DNA of 64,000 nucleotides from an uncultured Lutibacter sp. (GTDB taxonomy: Bacteria > Bacteroidota > Bacteroidia > Flavobacteriales > Flavobacteriaceae), in the NCBI RefSeq assembly GCF_947495725.1, contig NZ_CANLZZ010000002.1:124001-188000 (forward strand), in the 5' to 3' direction. Both the position numbers and the translations under genes were made by a program. Positions 1 to 8,720 of this stretch are shown piece after piece; within the stretch, counting starts at the first letter, position 1, and every line of letters begins with the position of its first letter. Below the pieces are notes generated by a model. It was not told where the DNA came from, searched no databases, and was given only the letters and a program-made list of their open reading frames with translations.

Positions 1-493
1 ATAAAGGTTCCACAGGAAAGTTATTTAAAACACCACCATCACAATACAATCCGTTTTCAATTTCTAAAGGTGAAAAAACTGGAGGTATAGCAGAAGATGC
101 AATTAATGGTTTTATTAATTCACCAGTATTAAAATAAGTAAGTTTTCCAGAAATTAAATCTGTTGCGGTAACTGTTAAAGGATATTTTAAATTTTCAAAT
201 GAATTGTTTTTAAAGAATTTCGCAAAAAAATTAGCATACTTTTCGCTATCCATAATGCCAGGCTTGTGTAAAGCATACAACGAAAATTTTATAAAAGGTG
301 TTTGTTTAAAAAATGAAATCATTTCTTCTGGGTTATAGCCGTAAGCATACAATGCAGCAACCAAAGCACCGGCACTTGTACCTGCAACACGAGTAGGTTT
401 TATGTTGTTTTCCAATAAAACTTTTATAAATCCAATATGCGCAATTGCTCTAACACCACCACCCGATAAAACTAAACCAATTTCTTTAGCCAT
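1..493 (-). CDS. Patatin-like phospholipase, C-terminal part beyond window
   Basis: This is the N-terminal 164 residues of a patatin-family lipid acyl hydrolase; the gene runs off the left edge. The start ATG (complement of CAT at 491-493) is followed by the oxyanion motif SGGGVR near residue 10, the nucleophile elbow GTSAG near residue 43, and a DGG motif close to the window edge. The last two supply the Ser and Asp of the catalytic dyad. There is no signal peptide, so it looks cytoplasmic, unlike the exported patatin at 37.6 kb. It is divergent from leuS. The family call is secure; the lipid substrate cannot be told. Confidence 0.9.
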   Translation of the reverse strand, partial: MAKEIGLVLSGGGVRAIAHIGFIKVLLENNIKPTRVAGTSAGALVAALYAYGYNPEEMISFFKQTPFIKFSLYALHKPGIMDSEKYANFFAKFFKNNSFENLKYPLTVTATDLISGKLTYFNTGELIKPLIASSAIPPVFSPLEIENGLYCDGGVLNNFPVEPL

Positions 494-568
494 TTTATTT
501 TAGTTTTTAGAAAGTTACAATTTTCTTTAAACCATAAATTTACGCTTTAGATTTCTATTAATAAAACG

Positions 569-576
569 TAACTTTG
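569..576 (+). promoter_or_regulatory. Predicted -7 element of leuS
   Basis: TAACTTTG matches the Bacteroidota -7 consensus TAnnTTTG and lies 25 bases before the ATG at 602. I see no clean TTG at the -33 position. The placement argues that transcription begins around 583, close to the in-frame TTG at 590. Confidence 0.55.
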
Positions 577-601
577 CACTTTCAAAATTTTGAATAGTAG
601 T

Positions 602-3442
602 ATGGAATACAATTTTAGAGAGATAGAGGCGAAATGGCAAGAATATTGGGCAGAGAATCAAACGTTTAAAGCTGAAAATCCTGCCCAGAGCGGAGACGAA
701 GGGAAAGAGGAGAAACCTAAATTTTATGTGTTAGATATGTTCCCATACCCTTCTGGAGCTGGGTTACACGTTGGGCATCCGTTAGGTTATATTGCAAGTG
801 ATATTTATGCACGTTACAAACGCCATAAAGGATTTAATGTAATGCATCCGCAAGGTTACGATTCTTTTGGATTGCCTGCTGAACAATATGCTATTCAAAC
901 TGGGCAACACCCAGCAATTACTACCGAAGCGAATATTAAAACTTATAGAAGGCAGTTAGATCAAATTGGTTTTTCATTTGATTGGTCTCGTGAAGTAAGA
1001 ACTTCTGATCCTAATTATTATAAATGGACACAGTGGATTTTTATTCAATTATTTGAGTCGTATTACTGCAAAGATGCTGATAAAGCAATGCCAGTTTCAG
1101 AATTAGAAGTGGTTTTTGCTGCGGAAGGAAATGCAAATGTAAATGCTGTTTGTGATGAAGATACTCCAACTTTTTCTGCGGAAGAATGGAATAACTATTC
1201 AGAAGAAAAACAACAAGAAATACTATTACAATACCGTTTAACATTTTTGTCTGAAACCGAAGTAAACTGGTGTCCTGCTTTAGGAACAGTATTAGCAAAT
1301 GATGAAATTGTAAACGGAGTTTCAGAACGTGGAGGTCATCCAGTTGTTCGTAAAAAAATGATGCAATGGAGTATGAGAATTACTGCCTATGCACAACGTT
1401 TATTAGATGGGCTAGATAAAATTGATTGGCCTCAACCTTTAAAAGATTCTCAAACTTATTGGATTGGTCGTTCAGAAGGTGCAATGGTAGATTTTAAGGT
1501 TGACGGATTTGAAAATGATTTAATTTCAGTATTCACAACACGCCCTGATACTATTTACGGAGTGAGTTTTATGACCTTGGCTCCGGAACACGATTTAGTT
1601 TCAAAAATTACAACTGCTGAACAAAAAGAAGCTGTTGAAACGTATGTAAAAGCTACTGCTAAACGTAGTGAATTAGAGCGTATGGCAGATGTAAAAACCA
1701 TTTCAGGTGTATTTACAGGTGCGTATGCATTGCATCCTTTTACTGGTGAAAAAGTGCAGATTTGGATTGGAGATTACGTATTGGCAAGTTATGGAACAGG
1801 AGCTGTAATGGCAGTACCTTGTGGAGATGAGCGTGATTATGCTTTTGCAAATCATTTTGGTTTAGAAATTCCAAATATTTTTGAAGGAATTGATATTTCT
1901 GAAGAAGCTTGTTCAACAAAAGAAGGTGTAAAAATTGCAAATTCAGATTTCTTAAACGGATTGACCTATAAAAAGGCAATGAAACGTATTATTTACGAAA
2001 TAGAACAACGTGGAATTGGTTACGGAAAAATAAATTATCGTTTACGTGATGCGGTATTTAGTCGCCAGCGTTATTGGGGAGAACCATTCCCAGTTTACTA
2101 CAAAAATGGAATGCCACAAATGATTGACAAAGCACATTTGCCAATTTTGTTGCCAGAAGTGGAGAAATATTTACCAACTGAAGATGGTCAACCACCTTTA
2201 GGAAATGCAACTGTTTGGGCTTGGGATGTTGAGAAAAATGAAGTTGTAAATAACGATTTAATTAATAACGAAACTATTTTTCCATTAGAGTTAAATACAA
2301 TGCCAGGTTGGGCAGGAAGTTCACAGTACTTTAACCGTTATATGGATGCAAATAATAGCGATGCTATTTTTTCTGAAGAAGCTATTAATTATTGGCAAGA
2401 TGTTGATTTATACATTGGTGGTAGTGAGCACGCAACAGGTCATTTATTGTACTCAAGGTTTTGGCAAAAATTTATGTTTGATAGAGGTTTAGTTCCAAAC
2501 GATGAATTTGCTAAAAAATTAATCAACCAAGGAATGATTACTGGAACTTCGGCTTTTGTTTATAGAGTTGAGGGTGAAAATAAGTTTGTTTCAAAAGGAT
2601 TAAAAGGAGATTACAAAGTTCAAAAGATACATTCAGATGTTTCGTTTGTAAATACTTCAGATGAATTAGATGTAGAAGCATTTAAAAACTGGCGAGAAGA
2701 ATTTAAGGATGCTGAATTTGTTTTAGAAGATGGAAAATACATTGTTGATCGTGAGGTTGAAAAAATGTCGAAATCGAAATACAATGTGGTAAATCCAGAT
2801 ACTATTTGCGAAGAATACGGAGCTGATAGTTTACGTTTATTTGAAATGTTTTTAGGTCCATTAGAACAATCTAAACCTTGGAAAACTTCAGGAATTACAG
2901 GAGTGCATTCATTCTTAAAAAAATTATGGAAATTGTACATTGTAAATGGAGAATTTTCAGTTTCAGATGAGGAACCAACAAAAGATGAGTTAAAAACGCT
3001 TCATAAAACAATTAAAAAAGTAGAATACGATATTGATAATTTCTCATTCAATACTTCTGTTTCAAACTTTATGATTGCTGTAAATGAGTTAACTGCTTTA
3101 AAATGTAACAAGCGTGCGATTTTAGAACCGTTAGCTGTAATTATTGAGCCATATGCGCCGCATATTGCTGAAGAGTTATGGAGTAAATTAGGACATACAA
3201 CATCGGTTTCAACTGCTGATTTCCCAATTTTCGACGAAAAACATTTAATCGAGAGTAGTAAGGAATATCCAATTTCATTCAACGGGAAAATGCGTTTTAA
3301 AATGGAATTACCATTAGATATGAGTAAAGAAGATATTGAAGCTGCTGTAATGGCTCACGAAAAAACTCAAGCTCAATTACAAGGAAGAACTCCTAAAAAA
3401 GTAATTGTAGTTCCTGGAAAAATTGTGAATATTGTAGGATAA
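602..3442 (+). CDS. leuS: Leucyl-tRNA synthetase
   Basis: LeuRS charges tRNA-Leu in the cytoplasm. The class I signature HVGH is at about residues 56-59 and KMSKS at about 721-725 of this 946-residue protein. The intervening editing (CP1) domain is recognisable by the TTRPDTIYG and GTGAVMAVP motifs. The length is at the long end of the family, as usual in Bacteroidota. I chose the ATG at 602 because MEYNF is the typical N-terminus. An in-frame TTG at 590 would add four residues but sits very near the expected transcription start. The gene is monocistronic, followed by a terminator. Confidence 0.98.
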   Translation: MEYNFREIEAKWQEYWAENQTFKAENPAQSGDEGKEEKPKFYVLDMFPYPSGAGLHVGHPLGYIASDIYARYKRHKGFNVMHPQGYDSFGLPAEQYAIQTGQHPAITTEANIKTYRRQLDQIGFSFDWSREVRTSDPNYYKWTQWIFIQLFESYYCKDADKAMPVSELEVVFAAEGNANVNAVCDEDTPTFSAEEWNNYSEEKQQEILLQYRLTFLSETEVNWCPALGTVLANDEIVNGVSERGGHPVVRKKMMQWSMRITAYAQRLLDGLDKIDWPQPLKDSQTYWIGRSEGAMVDFKVDGFENDLISVFTTRPDTIYGVSFMTLAPEHDLVSKITTAEQKEAVETYVKATAKRSELERMADVKTISGVFTGAYALHPFTGEKVQIWIGDYVLASYGTGAVMAVPCGDERDYAFANHFGLEIPNIFEGIDISEEACSTKEGVKIANSDFLNGLTYKKAMKRIIYEIEQRGIGYGKINYRLRDAVFSRQRYWGEPFPVYYKNGMPQMIDKAHLPILLPEVEKYLPTEDGQPPLGNATVWAWDVEKNEVVNNDLINNETIFPLELNTMPGWAGSSQYFNRYMDANNSDAIFSEEAINYWQDVDLYIGGSEHATGHLLYSRFWQKFMFDRGLVPNDEFAKKLINQGMITGTSAFVYRVEGENKFVSKGLKGDYKVQKIHSDVSFVNTSDELDVEAFKNWREEFKDAEFVLEDGKYIVDREVEKMSKSKYNVVNPDTICEEYGADSLRLFEMFLGPLEQSKPWKTSGITGVHSFLKKLWKLYIVNGEFSVSDEEPTKDELKTLHKTIKKVEYDIDNFSFNTSVSNFMIAVNELTALKCNKRAILEPLAVIIEPYAPHIAEELWSKLGHTTSVSTADFPIFDEKHLIESSKEYPISFNGKMRFKMELPLDMSKEDIEAAVMAHEKTQAQLQGRTPKKVIVVPGKIVNIVG

Positions 3443-3499
3443 TTGGTAAGATACTATCTATTATTATTAATATCGTAGGAATGATGTTAATATTTTCAT

Positions 3500-3549
3500 A
3501 AAAAGAGCTTTTTTTTTAATATAAATGTTAAAAAAGGCTCTTTTTTTTA
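3500..3549 (+). terminator. Intrinsic terminator of leuS
   Basis: AAAAGAGC plus a T run pairs with an A run plus GGCTCTTTT across a 12-base loop, followed by eight T. The A and T tracts on both sides would let it work in both directions. Confidence 0.8.
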
Positions 3550-3583
3550 TTTATTTTGTGAAATATATAAAAATCTAATTATA

Positions 3584-4654
3584 ATGATTGTAGGTCTTCC
3601 AAAGGAAATAAAAAATAACGAAAGTAGAGTGGCAATAACTCCTGGGGGAGTTTTTGAACTTATCAAAAATAATCACACAGTTTATGTTCAAGCTGGAGCT
3701 GGTTTTGATAGTGGTTTTAGCGATGATGATTATGTTCAAGCAGGAGCAAAAATGCTTCCTTCAATTGAAGAGGTATATGCAATAGCAGACATGATTGTGA
3801 AAGTAAAAGAACCTATTGAAGAGGAGTATAAATTAGCTAAAGAAGGACAAATTCTTTTTACGTATTTTCATTTTGCTTCAAACACAAATTTAATTGACGC
3901 AATGGTTGATAGTAAGGCAGTTTGTATTGCTTATGAAACTGTTGAAGTGAATAAAACATTACCATTATTAATTCCTATGTCAGAAGTTGCAGGTAGAATG
4001 GCAATTCAGCAAGGGGCAAAATACCTAGAAAAACCAATTAAAGGAAAAGGTGTTTTATTAGGCGGAGTTCCAGGTGTAAAACCAGGGAAGGTATTAATTT
4101 TAGGCGGTGGAATTGTTGGTGTACAAGCAGCAAAAATGGCTGCCGGATTAGGTGCGATTGTTAATATTTTAGATATTAACATGGATCGATTACGTTACAT
4201 TAATGATATTATGCCAAACAATGTTATTACCGAGTTTTCAAGTGAATATAATATTAGAAGACATATAAAAGATGCCGATTTAATTGTTGGAGGTGTCTTA
4301 ATTCCAGGAGCAAAAGCACCAAAATTAATAACACGTGATATGTTGAAAGATATGCAGCCAGGAACTGTAATAGTAGATGTTGCTGTAGATCAAGGTGGAT
4401 GTATCGAAACTACAAGAGCAACAACTCATGAAGATCCAATTTTTATTATAGATGATGTTGTACATTATTGTGTGGCTAATATGCCAGGTGCTGTGCCATA
4501 TACTTCTACAATAGCTTTAACTAATGTAACATTGCCATATGTTTTACAAATTGCAAACAAAGGTTGGGAAAAAGCTTGTGATGAAAATGCACCGTTGAAA
4601 AAAGGATTAAATATTGTAAAAGGTGAAATAGTTTACAAAGAAATATTTAACTAG
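3584..4654 (+). CDS. ald: Alanine dehydrogenase
   Basis: A 356-residue enzyme of the alanine dehydrogenase/PNT family that interconverts L-alanine with pyruvate and ammonia using NAD. The N-terminus MIVGLPKEIKNNESRVAITP is characteristic. The substrate-binding Lys (KVKEP, about K75) and catalytic His (FTYFHFA, about H96) are present. The NAD-binding Rossmann motif LILGGGIVGV is at about 171-180, and the conserved DVAVDQGG follows. The length fits the classical Bacillus-type enzyme. It stands alone between two strong hairpins. A structured element begins over its stop codon. Confidence 0.95.
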   Translation: MIVGLPKEIKNNESRVAITPGGVFELIKNNHTVYVQAGAGFDSGFSDDDYVQAGAKMLPSIEEVYAIADMIVKVKEPIEEEYKLAKEGQILFTYFHFASNTNLIDAMVDSKAVCIAYETVEVNKTLPLLIPMSEVAGRMAIQQGAKYLEKPIKGKGVLLGGVPGVKPGKVLILGGGIVGVQAAKMAAGLGAIVNILDINMDRLRYINDIMPNNVITEFSSEYNIRRHIKDADLIVGGVLIPGAKAPKLITRDMLKDMQPGTVIVDVAVDQGGCIETTRATTHEDPIFIIDDVVHYCVANMPGAVPYTSTIALTNVTLPYVLQIANKGWEKACDENAPLKKGLNIVKGEIVYKEIFN

Positions 4655-4783
4655 TTATTGTTAACTAGGTAGTAAAAGAGACTTTTTAAAAAGTATTGAA
4701 ATTTCGTTTTTCTGAATTTATTTCAGAAACTAAATCATATTTTAGTTACGATTATTTCACTTTTTAAAAGGTCTTTTTTTTTT
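4651..4783 (+). terminator. Branched hairpin element with U tract behind ald
   Basis: A small hairpin (CTAGTTA/TAACTAG, 4651-4668) covers the ald stop. A long stem follows: 4674-4694 pairs with 4759-4779, about 21 pairs with only G-T wobbles as imperfections. Inside it GAAAT/ATTTC (4698-4702 with 4754-4758) extends the stem. Two side hairpins then branch off: TTTCTGAA/TTCAGAAA (4709-4716 with 4722-4729) and CTAAA/TTTAG (4730-4745). The 3' arm runs into ten T, so it can terminate transcription. It is far larger than a plain terminator; see findings. Confidence 0.7.
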
Positions 4784-4786
4784 GCT

Positions 4787-4794
4787 TAATTTTG
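4787..4794 (+). promoter_or_regulatory. Predicted -7 element of the SemiSWEET gene
   Basis: TAATTTTG matches TAnnTTTG, directly after the T run of the preceding element and 23 bases before the ATG. No clear TTG was found at -33. Confidence 0.45.
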
Positions 4795-4817
4795 AACACT
4801 GACTCTAAATCAATTAA

Positions 4818-5075
4818 ATGGTTAATACATATGAAATTTTAGGTTTTCTTGCTGCAATTTTAACAACCGCAGCCTATGTTCCCCAGGTGTATAAAACGTG
4901 GAAAACAAAATCGGCAGGGAATATTTCGTTAACCATGTATTTGGTTATGGTTTCTGGGGTTATATTATGGCTTGTTTATGGAATATATTTAAATAGCATC
5001 CCAATGATTTTTGCAAATATTATTACATTAATTTTAACAGGTATTATTTTACTATTTAAATTAAAATATAAGTAA
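4818..5075 (+). CDS. SemiSWEET sugar transporter
   Basis: An 85-residue membrane protein with three predicted helices, the size of one triple-helix bundle. SemiSWEETs work as homodimers moving sugars down their gradient across the inner membrane. The PQ-loop signature is clear: TAAYVPQVYKTWKTKSAGNI with the PQ pair at about residues 22-23, followed by the conserved S-L-x-M-Y stretch. It stands alone between ald and a histidine kinase, so context gives no hint of the sugar. Confidence 0.88.
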   Translation: MVNTYEILGFLAAILTTAAYVPQVYKTWKTKSAGNISLTMYLVMVSGVILWLVYGIYLNSIPMIFANIITLILTGIILLFKLKYK

Positions 5076-5162
5076 CTATTCTAAAGTGAAATTAAATGTC
5101 AAAGAGTATTTTTTGGTTATATTTACTTATAAGTATAATAAAAGTACAACGTAGCTTAACAT

Positions 5163-6623
5163 ATGAAATTTAAACAGCTTTCTTTACGATATAGAATTTT
5201 TTTAGCAATGATATTGCTAATTTTATTGGCTTCTGTTTTAATTGCGGCAGTCACTATTTTTCAATATAAAGAACAAACCGATGAATACAACCAAGGAAGG
5301 CTAGAGCGAAAAGAAGAGTCTGTAAAAGCAGCTATAAATTATTGGCTAAATAGCGGTAACGGAAACACATTTCCTGTTGAAGAAAAAAATTTAGAATACA
5401 TTTTTAGAGATAAAATTTATGAAATTTCTGACATTGAAAAATTAGAAATTAACATTTATGATTTATCTGGAAATATAGCTAAAACTTCACATTCTGGATT
5501 CGTAAAAAGTGATGCTCCAACAGTTTTAAGTGATACTGTTTTAAAAGGTGTAATGAATAATGCACAGCATCGTTATTTAAACACAAGAACGGTAAAAGGG
5601 CAAAGTTTACAATCATCGTATACATATATTACCGACAATAAGTTTAAACCAATTGGTATTTTAAATTTGCAATATGTACAAGATAATACTGCTCAAGATA
5701 AAGATTTGGAGGAGTTTTTATTAAGAATGGCTTATGTTTATTTACTAATGTTTTTACTTGCTATTGGGTTAGCTTATTTCATTTCAAGTTATATAACTAG
5801 AAATATAAAAGCAATTACAGATAAAATGAATCAAACTAGATTAAACACCTCTAATGAGAAAATTATTTTAGAGAATGCGAGTTCAGAAATTTTCACTTTA
5901 GTAAATGCTTATAATAAAATGGTTGACGAATTGGAGATAAGTGCGGTTAAATTGGCGAAAGGTGAACGCGAGCAAGCCTGGCGAGAAATGGCAAAACAAG
6001 TAGCCCATGAAATTAAAAACCCTTTAACTCCTATGCGATTAACGGTGCAAAGTTTTCAGCGTAAATTTGATCCGAATGATCCAGATATTTATAATAAGTT
6101 AAATGAATACAGCAAAACATTGATTCAACAAATTGATACAATGAGTTCCATAGCTTCAGCTTTTTCAAATTTTGCCAAAATGCCAACTCAAAAACGGGAA
6201 GAATTAAATGTGGTTGAAGTAGTGAAATTAGCTCTTGATATTTTTGCAAAAGATTATATTTCGTTTTTTTCAAGTAAAGATATTATTATTGCCGAATTGG
6301 ATAAAACCCAACTAATTAGAGTAGTAACTAATTTGGTTAAAAATGCAATCTATGCTTTGTCTGAAGTTGAAAATAAAAAAATAGAAGTAACTGTTGAAGA
6401 TGATAACGATAAGGTGTTTATTATTGTTGCTGATAATGGAGGAGGAATTTCTGATGAAGATAAAGATAAAATATTTGAACCTAAATTTACAACAAAGTCG
6501 AGCGGTATGGGATTAGGATTGCCAATGGTTAAAAATATAATTGAAGCTTATGATGGCACAATAACGTTTACAACAACCTATAATAAAGGAACCGTTTTTA
6601 ATATTATTTTACCAAAAAAATAA
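5163..6623 (+). CDS. NtrY-like sensor histidine kinase
   Basis: A 486-residue inner-membrane kinase. Membrane segments lie at about residues 11-33 and 186-208, bracketing a periplasmic sensor region of about 150 residues. A HAMP-like linker follows. The phosphoacceptor box HEIKNPLTP (His at about 282) is of the NtrY subtype, and the ATPase domain has ADNGGGIS and GMGLGLPMVKN near the C-terminus. No response regulator is adjacent. The crotonase gene starts four bases after its stop, so the two are probably co-transcribed. The ligand is unknown. Confidence 0.92.
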   Translation: MKFKQLSLRYRIFLAMILLILLASVLIAAVTIFQYKEQTDEYNQGRLERKEESVKAAINYWLNSGNGNTFPVEEKNLEYIFRDKIYEISDIEKLEINIYDLSGNIAKTSHSGFVKSDAPTVLSDTVLKGVMNNAQHRYLNTRTVKGQSLQSSYTYITDNKFKPIGILNLQYVQDNTAQDKDLEEFLLRMAYVYLLMFLLAIGLAYFISSYITRNIKAITDKMNQTRLNTSNEKIILENASSEIFTLVNAYNKMVDELEISAVKLAKGEREQAWREMAKQVAHEIKNPLTPMRLTVQSFQRKFDPNDPDIYNKLNEYSKTLIQQIDTMSSIASAFSNFAKMPTQKREELNVVEVVKLALDIFAKDYISFFSSKDIIIAELDKTQLIRVVTNLVKNAIYALSEVENKKIEVTVEDDNDKVFIIVADNGGGISDEDKDKIFEPKFTTKSSGMGLGLPMVKNIIEAYDGTITFTTTYNKGTVFNIILPKK

Positions 6624-6626
6624 AGG

Positions 6627-7403
6627 ATGAATTTTGAAAATGTTTTAATCGAAAAAAAGGATAGTTTAGCAATTATTACAATTAATAGACCGTCTAAATT
6701 AAATGCCCTTAATAAATTAACTATTGAGGAATTACACAGAGCATTTAAAACTTTAGAAGAAGACAACTTAGTAAAAGTTATTGTTGTTACTGGAAGTGGA
6801 GAAAAGGCATTTGTTGCAGGTGCCGATATTTCCGAATTTGCTAATTTTAATGTAAACCAAGGAACTGAACTAGCAAGAGAAGGACATGAGCTATTATTCA
6901 ACTTTGTACAAAATTTAAATACTCCAGTTATTGCTGCTATAAATGGATTTGCTTTAGGTGGTGGTTTGGAGTTAGCAATGGCGGCACATTTTAGAGTGGC
7001 TAGTACCAATGCCAAAATGGGATTGCCCGAAGTTAGTTTAGGTGTAATTCCGGGTTATGGCGGCACACAACGTTTACCTCAATTAGTTGGAAAAGGTAAG
7101 GCTATGGAAATGATTATGACTGCTACAATGATTTCAGCAGAAGAAGCAAAAGAATATGGTCTGGTTAATTATGTTGTTGAATTTGAAGAATTATTACCGT
7201 TATGTGAAAAGTTAGCCAGTAAAATAGCAAGAAATTCATCTATAGCTATTGCAGCTGCAATAGAAGCGATTAACGCTAATTATACAAATTGTGTAAATGG
7301 TTACAGTGTGGAAATTGAGCAATTTGGTGTGAGTTTTGGAACAGAAGATTTTAAAGAAGGTACAACAGCATTTTTAGAAAAAAGAAAGCCAAACTTTAAT
7401 TAA
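6627..7403 (+). CDS. Enoyl-CoA hydratase/isomerase family protein
   Basis: A 258-residue crotonase-fold enzyme, normal length. The oxyanion-hole motifs are AGADISEF (about 65-71) and GGGLELAMA (about 111-119). Both catalytic glutamates of true hydratases appear present: Glu at about 115 and Glu at about 135 (GLPEVSLG). The conserved PGYGGTQRL follows. It probably hydrates short-chain enoyl-CoA in fatty- or amino-acid breakdown. It is tightly linked to the upstream kinase and 22 bases before a Crp/Fnr gene on the same strand. Confidence 0.93.
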   Translation: MNFENVLIEKKDSLAIITINRPSKLNALNKLTIEELHRAFKTLEEDNLVKVIVVTGSGEKAFVAGADISEFANFNVNQGTELAREGHELLFNFVQNLNTPVIAAINGFALGGGLELAMAAHFRVASTNAKMGLPEVSLGVIPGYGGTQRLPQLVGKGKAMEMIMTATMISAEEAKEYGLVNYVVEFEELLPLCEKLASKIARNSSIAIAAAIEAINANYTNCVNGYSVEIEQFGVSFGTEDFKEGTTAFLEKRKPNFN

Positions 7404-7425
7404 AACTATTTGAAAAATTATCCAA

Positions 7426-8007
7426 ATGGATCCAAAGCCTTTATTAGATTGTTTTAAAAAGTATATTAGTTTAACTAATGAGGAAGAATTATTGTTGCTA
7501 TCAAAAGTTACTTATAGAAAGTATTTAAAAAGTCAATACATTGTACAACAAGGCGATATTTGTAAATTCACAGGCTTTATAATTTCTGGTTGCACAAAAA
7601 CATTCTATATGGATGATGGTGGGCAAGAACATATTATTTTATTTGCAATTGAAGATTGGTGGACTTCGGATTTGGGAAGTTTCATTGCTCAATCTCCAGC
7701 CGATTTTAATGTGCAATGTATTGAAAATACCGAGCTTATTCAGTTTTCTTTTGATGCGATTGAAGAATTATTTATAGAAATTCCAAAACTTGAACGCTTT
7801 TTTCGGAAAATTGTAGAACGTGCATTTGTTTCAACACAAAAACGAATTGTTAGAAATTTCAGTCTTACAGCAAAAGAACAATACGTTCAATTTAAAAATA
7901 TGTATCCTACAATAGAGCAGCGAGTTCCTCAATATATGATTGCATCTTATTTAGGAATTACAAAAGAATTTCTTAGTAAAATTAAAAGTCAATTACTGTT
8001 AGAATAG
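7426..8007 (+). CDS. Crp/Fnr-family transcription regulator
   Basis: A 193-residue protein with an N-terminal cyclic-nucleotide-binding-like beta barrel (about 10-130) and a C-terminal segment whose YLGITKEFLSKIKSQL looks like a recognition helix. The cAMP-pocket signature (RxS in a phosphate-binding cassette) is not evident, and no Fe-S cysteine cluster is seen, so the effector is unknown. It is the last gene of a short run after the crotonase. A 20-base palindrome lies just after its stop, in front of the YceI gene, which may be its target. Confidence 0.88.
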   Translation: MDPKPLLDCFKKYISLTNEEELLLLSKVTYRKYLKSQYIVQQGDICKFTGFIISGCTKTFYMDDGGQEHIILFAIEDWWTSDLGSFIAQSPADFNVQCIENTELIQFSFDAIEELFIEIPKLERFFRKIVERAFVSTQKRIVRNFSLTAKEQYVQFKNMYPTIEQRVPQYMIASYLGITKEFLSKIKSQLLLE

Positions 8008-8010
8008 TAA

Positions 8011-8030
8011 ATGTTAACCTACATTAACAT
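8011..8030. promoter_or_regulatory. Palindromic operator candidate upstream of yceI-like gene
   Basis: ATGTTAACCTACATTAACAT is a perfect inverted repeat: seven-base arms around six bases. The TGT...ACA ends resemble Crp/Fnr-family sites. It lies between the Crp/Fnr gene and the YceI gene, about 40 bases upstream of a weak -7 element (CATATTTG near 8073-8080). Confidence 0.5.
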
Positions 8031-8106
8031 AATTTCATAAACTACCTTATTTTTCTCTAAATCAGAGTTTCTCATATTTGTATTGTAATTTTTAAAACAA
8101 ATAAAC

Positions 8107-8685
8107 ATGAAAAATTCAATTAAAAAATTAGTAATTGTTACTATAATTGCTCTTGTTACATTTTCTTTTACATCCATAAAAAAGGAGCAAAAAGATATTA
8201 AAATAGAAAACAGTAAATTAGTGTGGAAAGGTTATAAAGTAGCAGGTTCTCATACAGGAACAATTGCCTTACAAGCAGGATCTTTACATTTTAATCAAGA
8301 CAAATTGGTTGGTGGAGAGTTTACAATTAATATGGCTTCAATTACTTGCACAGACTTAGAAGGAGAATATAAAGGGAAGTTAGAAGGGCATTTAAAGTCT
8401 GATGATTTTTTTGGAGTTGAAGAAAATCCAACAGCAAAATTGGTATTCAAAAAAGTTAAATTAATAGGAGAAAACTCCTATAATATTACGGGTGATTTAA
8501 CAATAAAAGGAATTACAAATGAAATAACTTTTGAATTTTTAGTAAATGGCAATAAAGCGAACGCAAGCTTAAAAATTGATAGATCAAAATTTAACGTTAA
8601 ATATGGTTCTACAAGTTTTTTCGATAATTTAAAAGATAAGGCTATTTCTGATGAATTTGATATAATGGCAGATTTACAATTTTAA
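8107..8685 (+). CDS. YceI-family exported protein
   Basis: A 192-residue protein with a signal peptide (about residues 1-23) and a YceI lipocalin-like beta barrel. Recognisable elements are KLVWKGYKVAGSHTGTI, the GGEFTINMASITCTDL strand pair, LKSDDFF and the C-terminal DEFDI. YceI proteins bind isoprenoid-like lipids in the periplasm; the physiological cargo here is unknown. Placement directly after a Crp/Fnr gene is a recurrent arrangement in Bacteroidota and suggests regulation by it. Confidence 0.9.
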   Translation: MKNSIKKLVIVTIIALVTFSFTSIKKEQKDIKIENSKLVWKGYKVAGSHTGTIALQAGSLHFNQDKLVGGEFTINMASITCTDLEGEYKGKLEGHLKSDDFFGVEENPTAKLVFKKVKLIGENSYNITGDLTIKGITNEITFEFLVNGNKANASLKIDRSKFNVKYGSTSFFDNLKDKAISDEFDIMADLQF

Positions 8686-8699
8686 TCACAAAATTAGAG

Positions 8700-8720
8700 A
8701 TGGTTTTAATTTAAACCATT
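8700..8720. terminator. Short bidirectional hairpin between convergent genes
   Basis: ATGGTTT and AAACCAT pair across six bases at the junction of the YceI gene and the convergent HD hydrolase, covering the hydrolase stop codon. The T run is weak in both directions. Confidence 0.4.

Noticed and set aside
590-601. Longer leuS start at TTG 590
   Set aside because: It adds four residues not typical of LeuRS and lies close to the predicted transcription start; the ATG at 602 fits the family.
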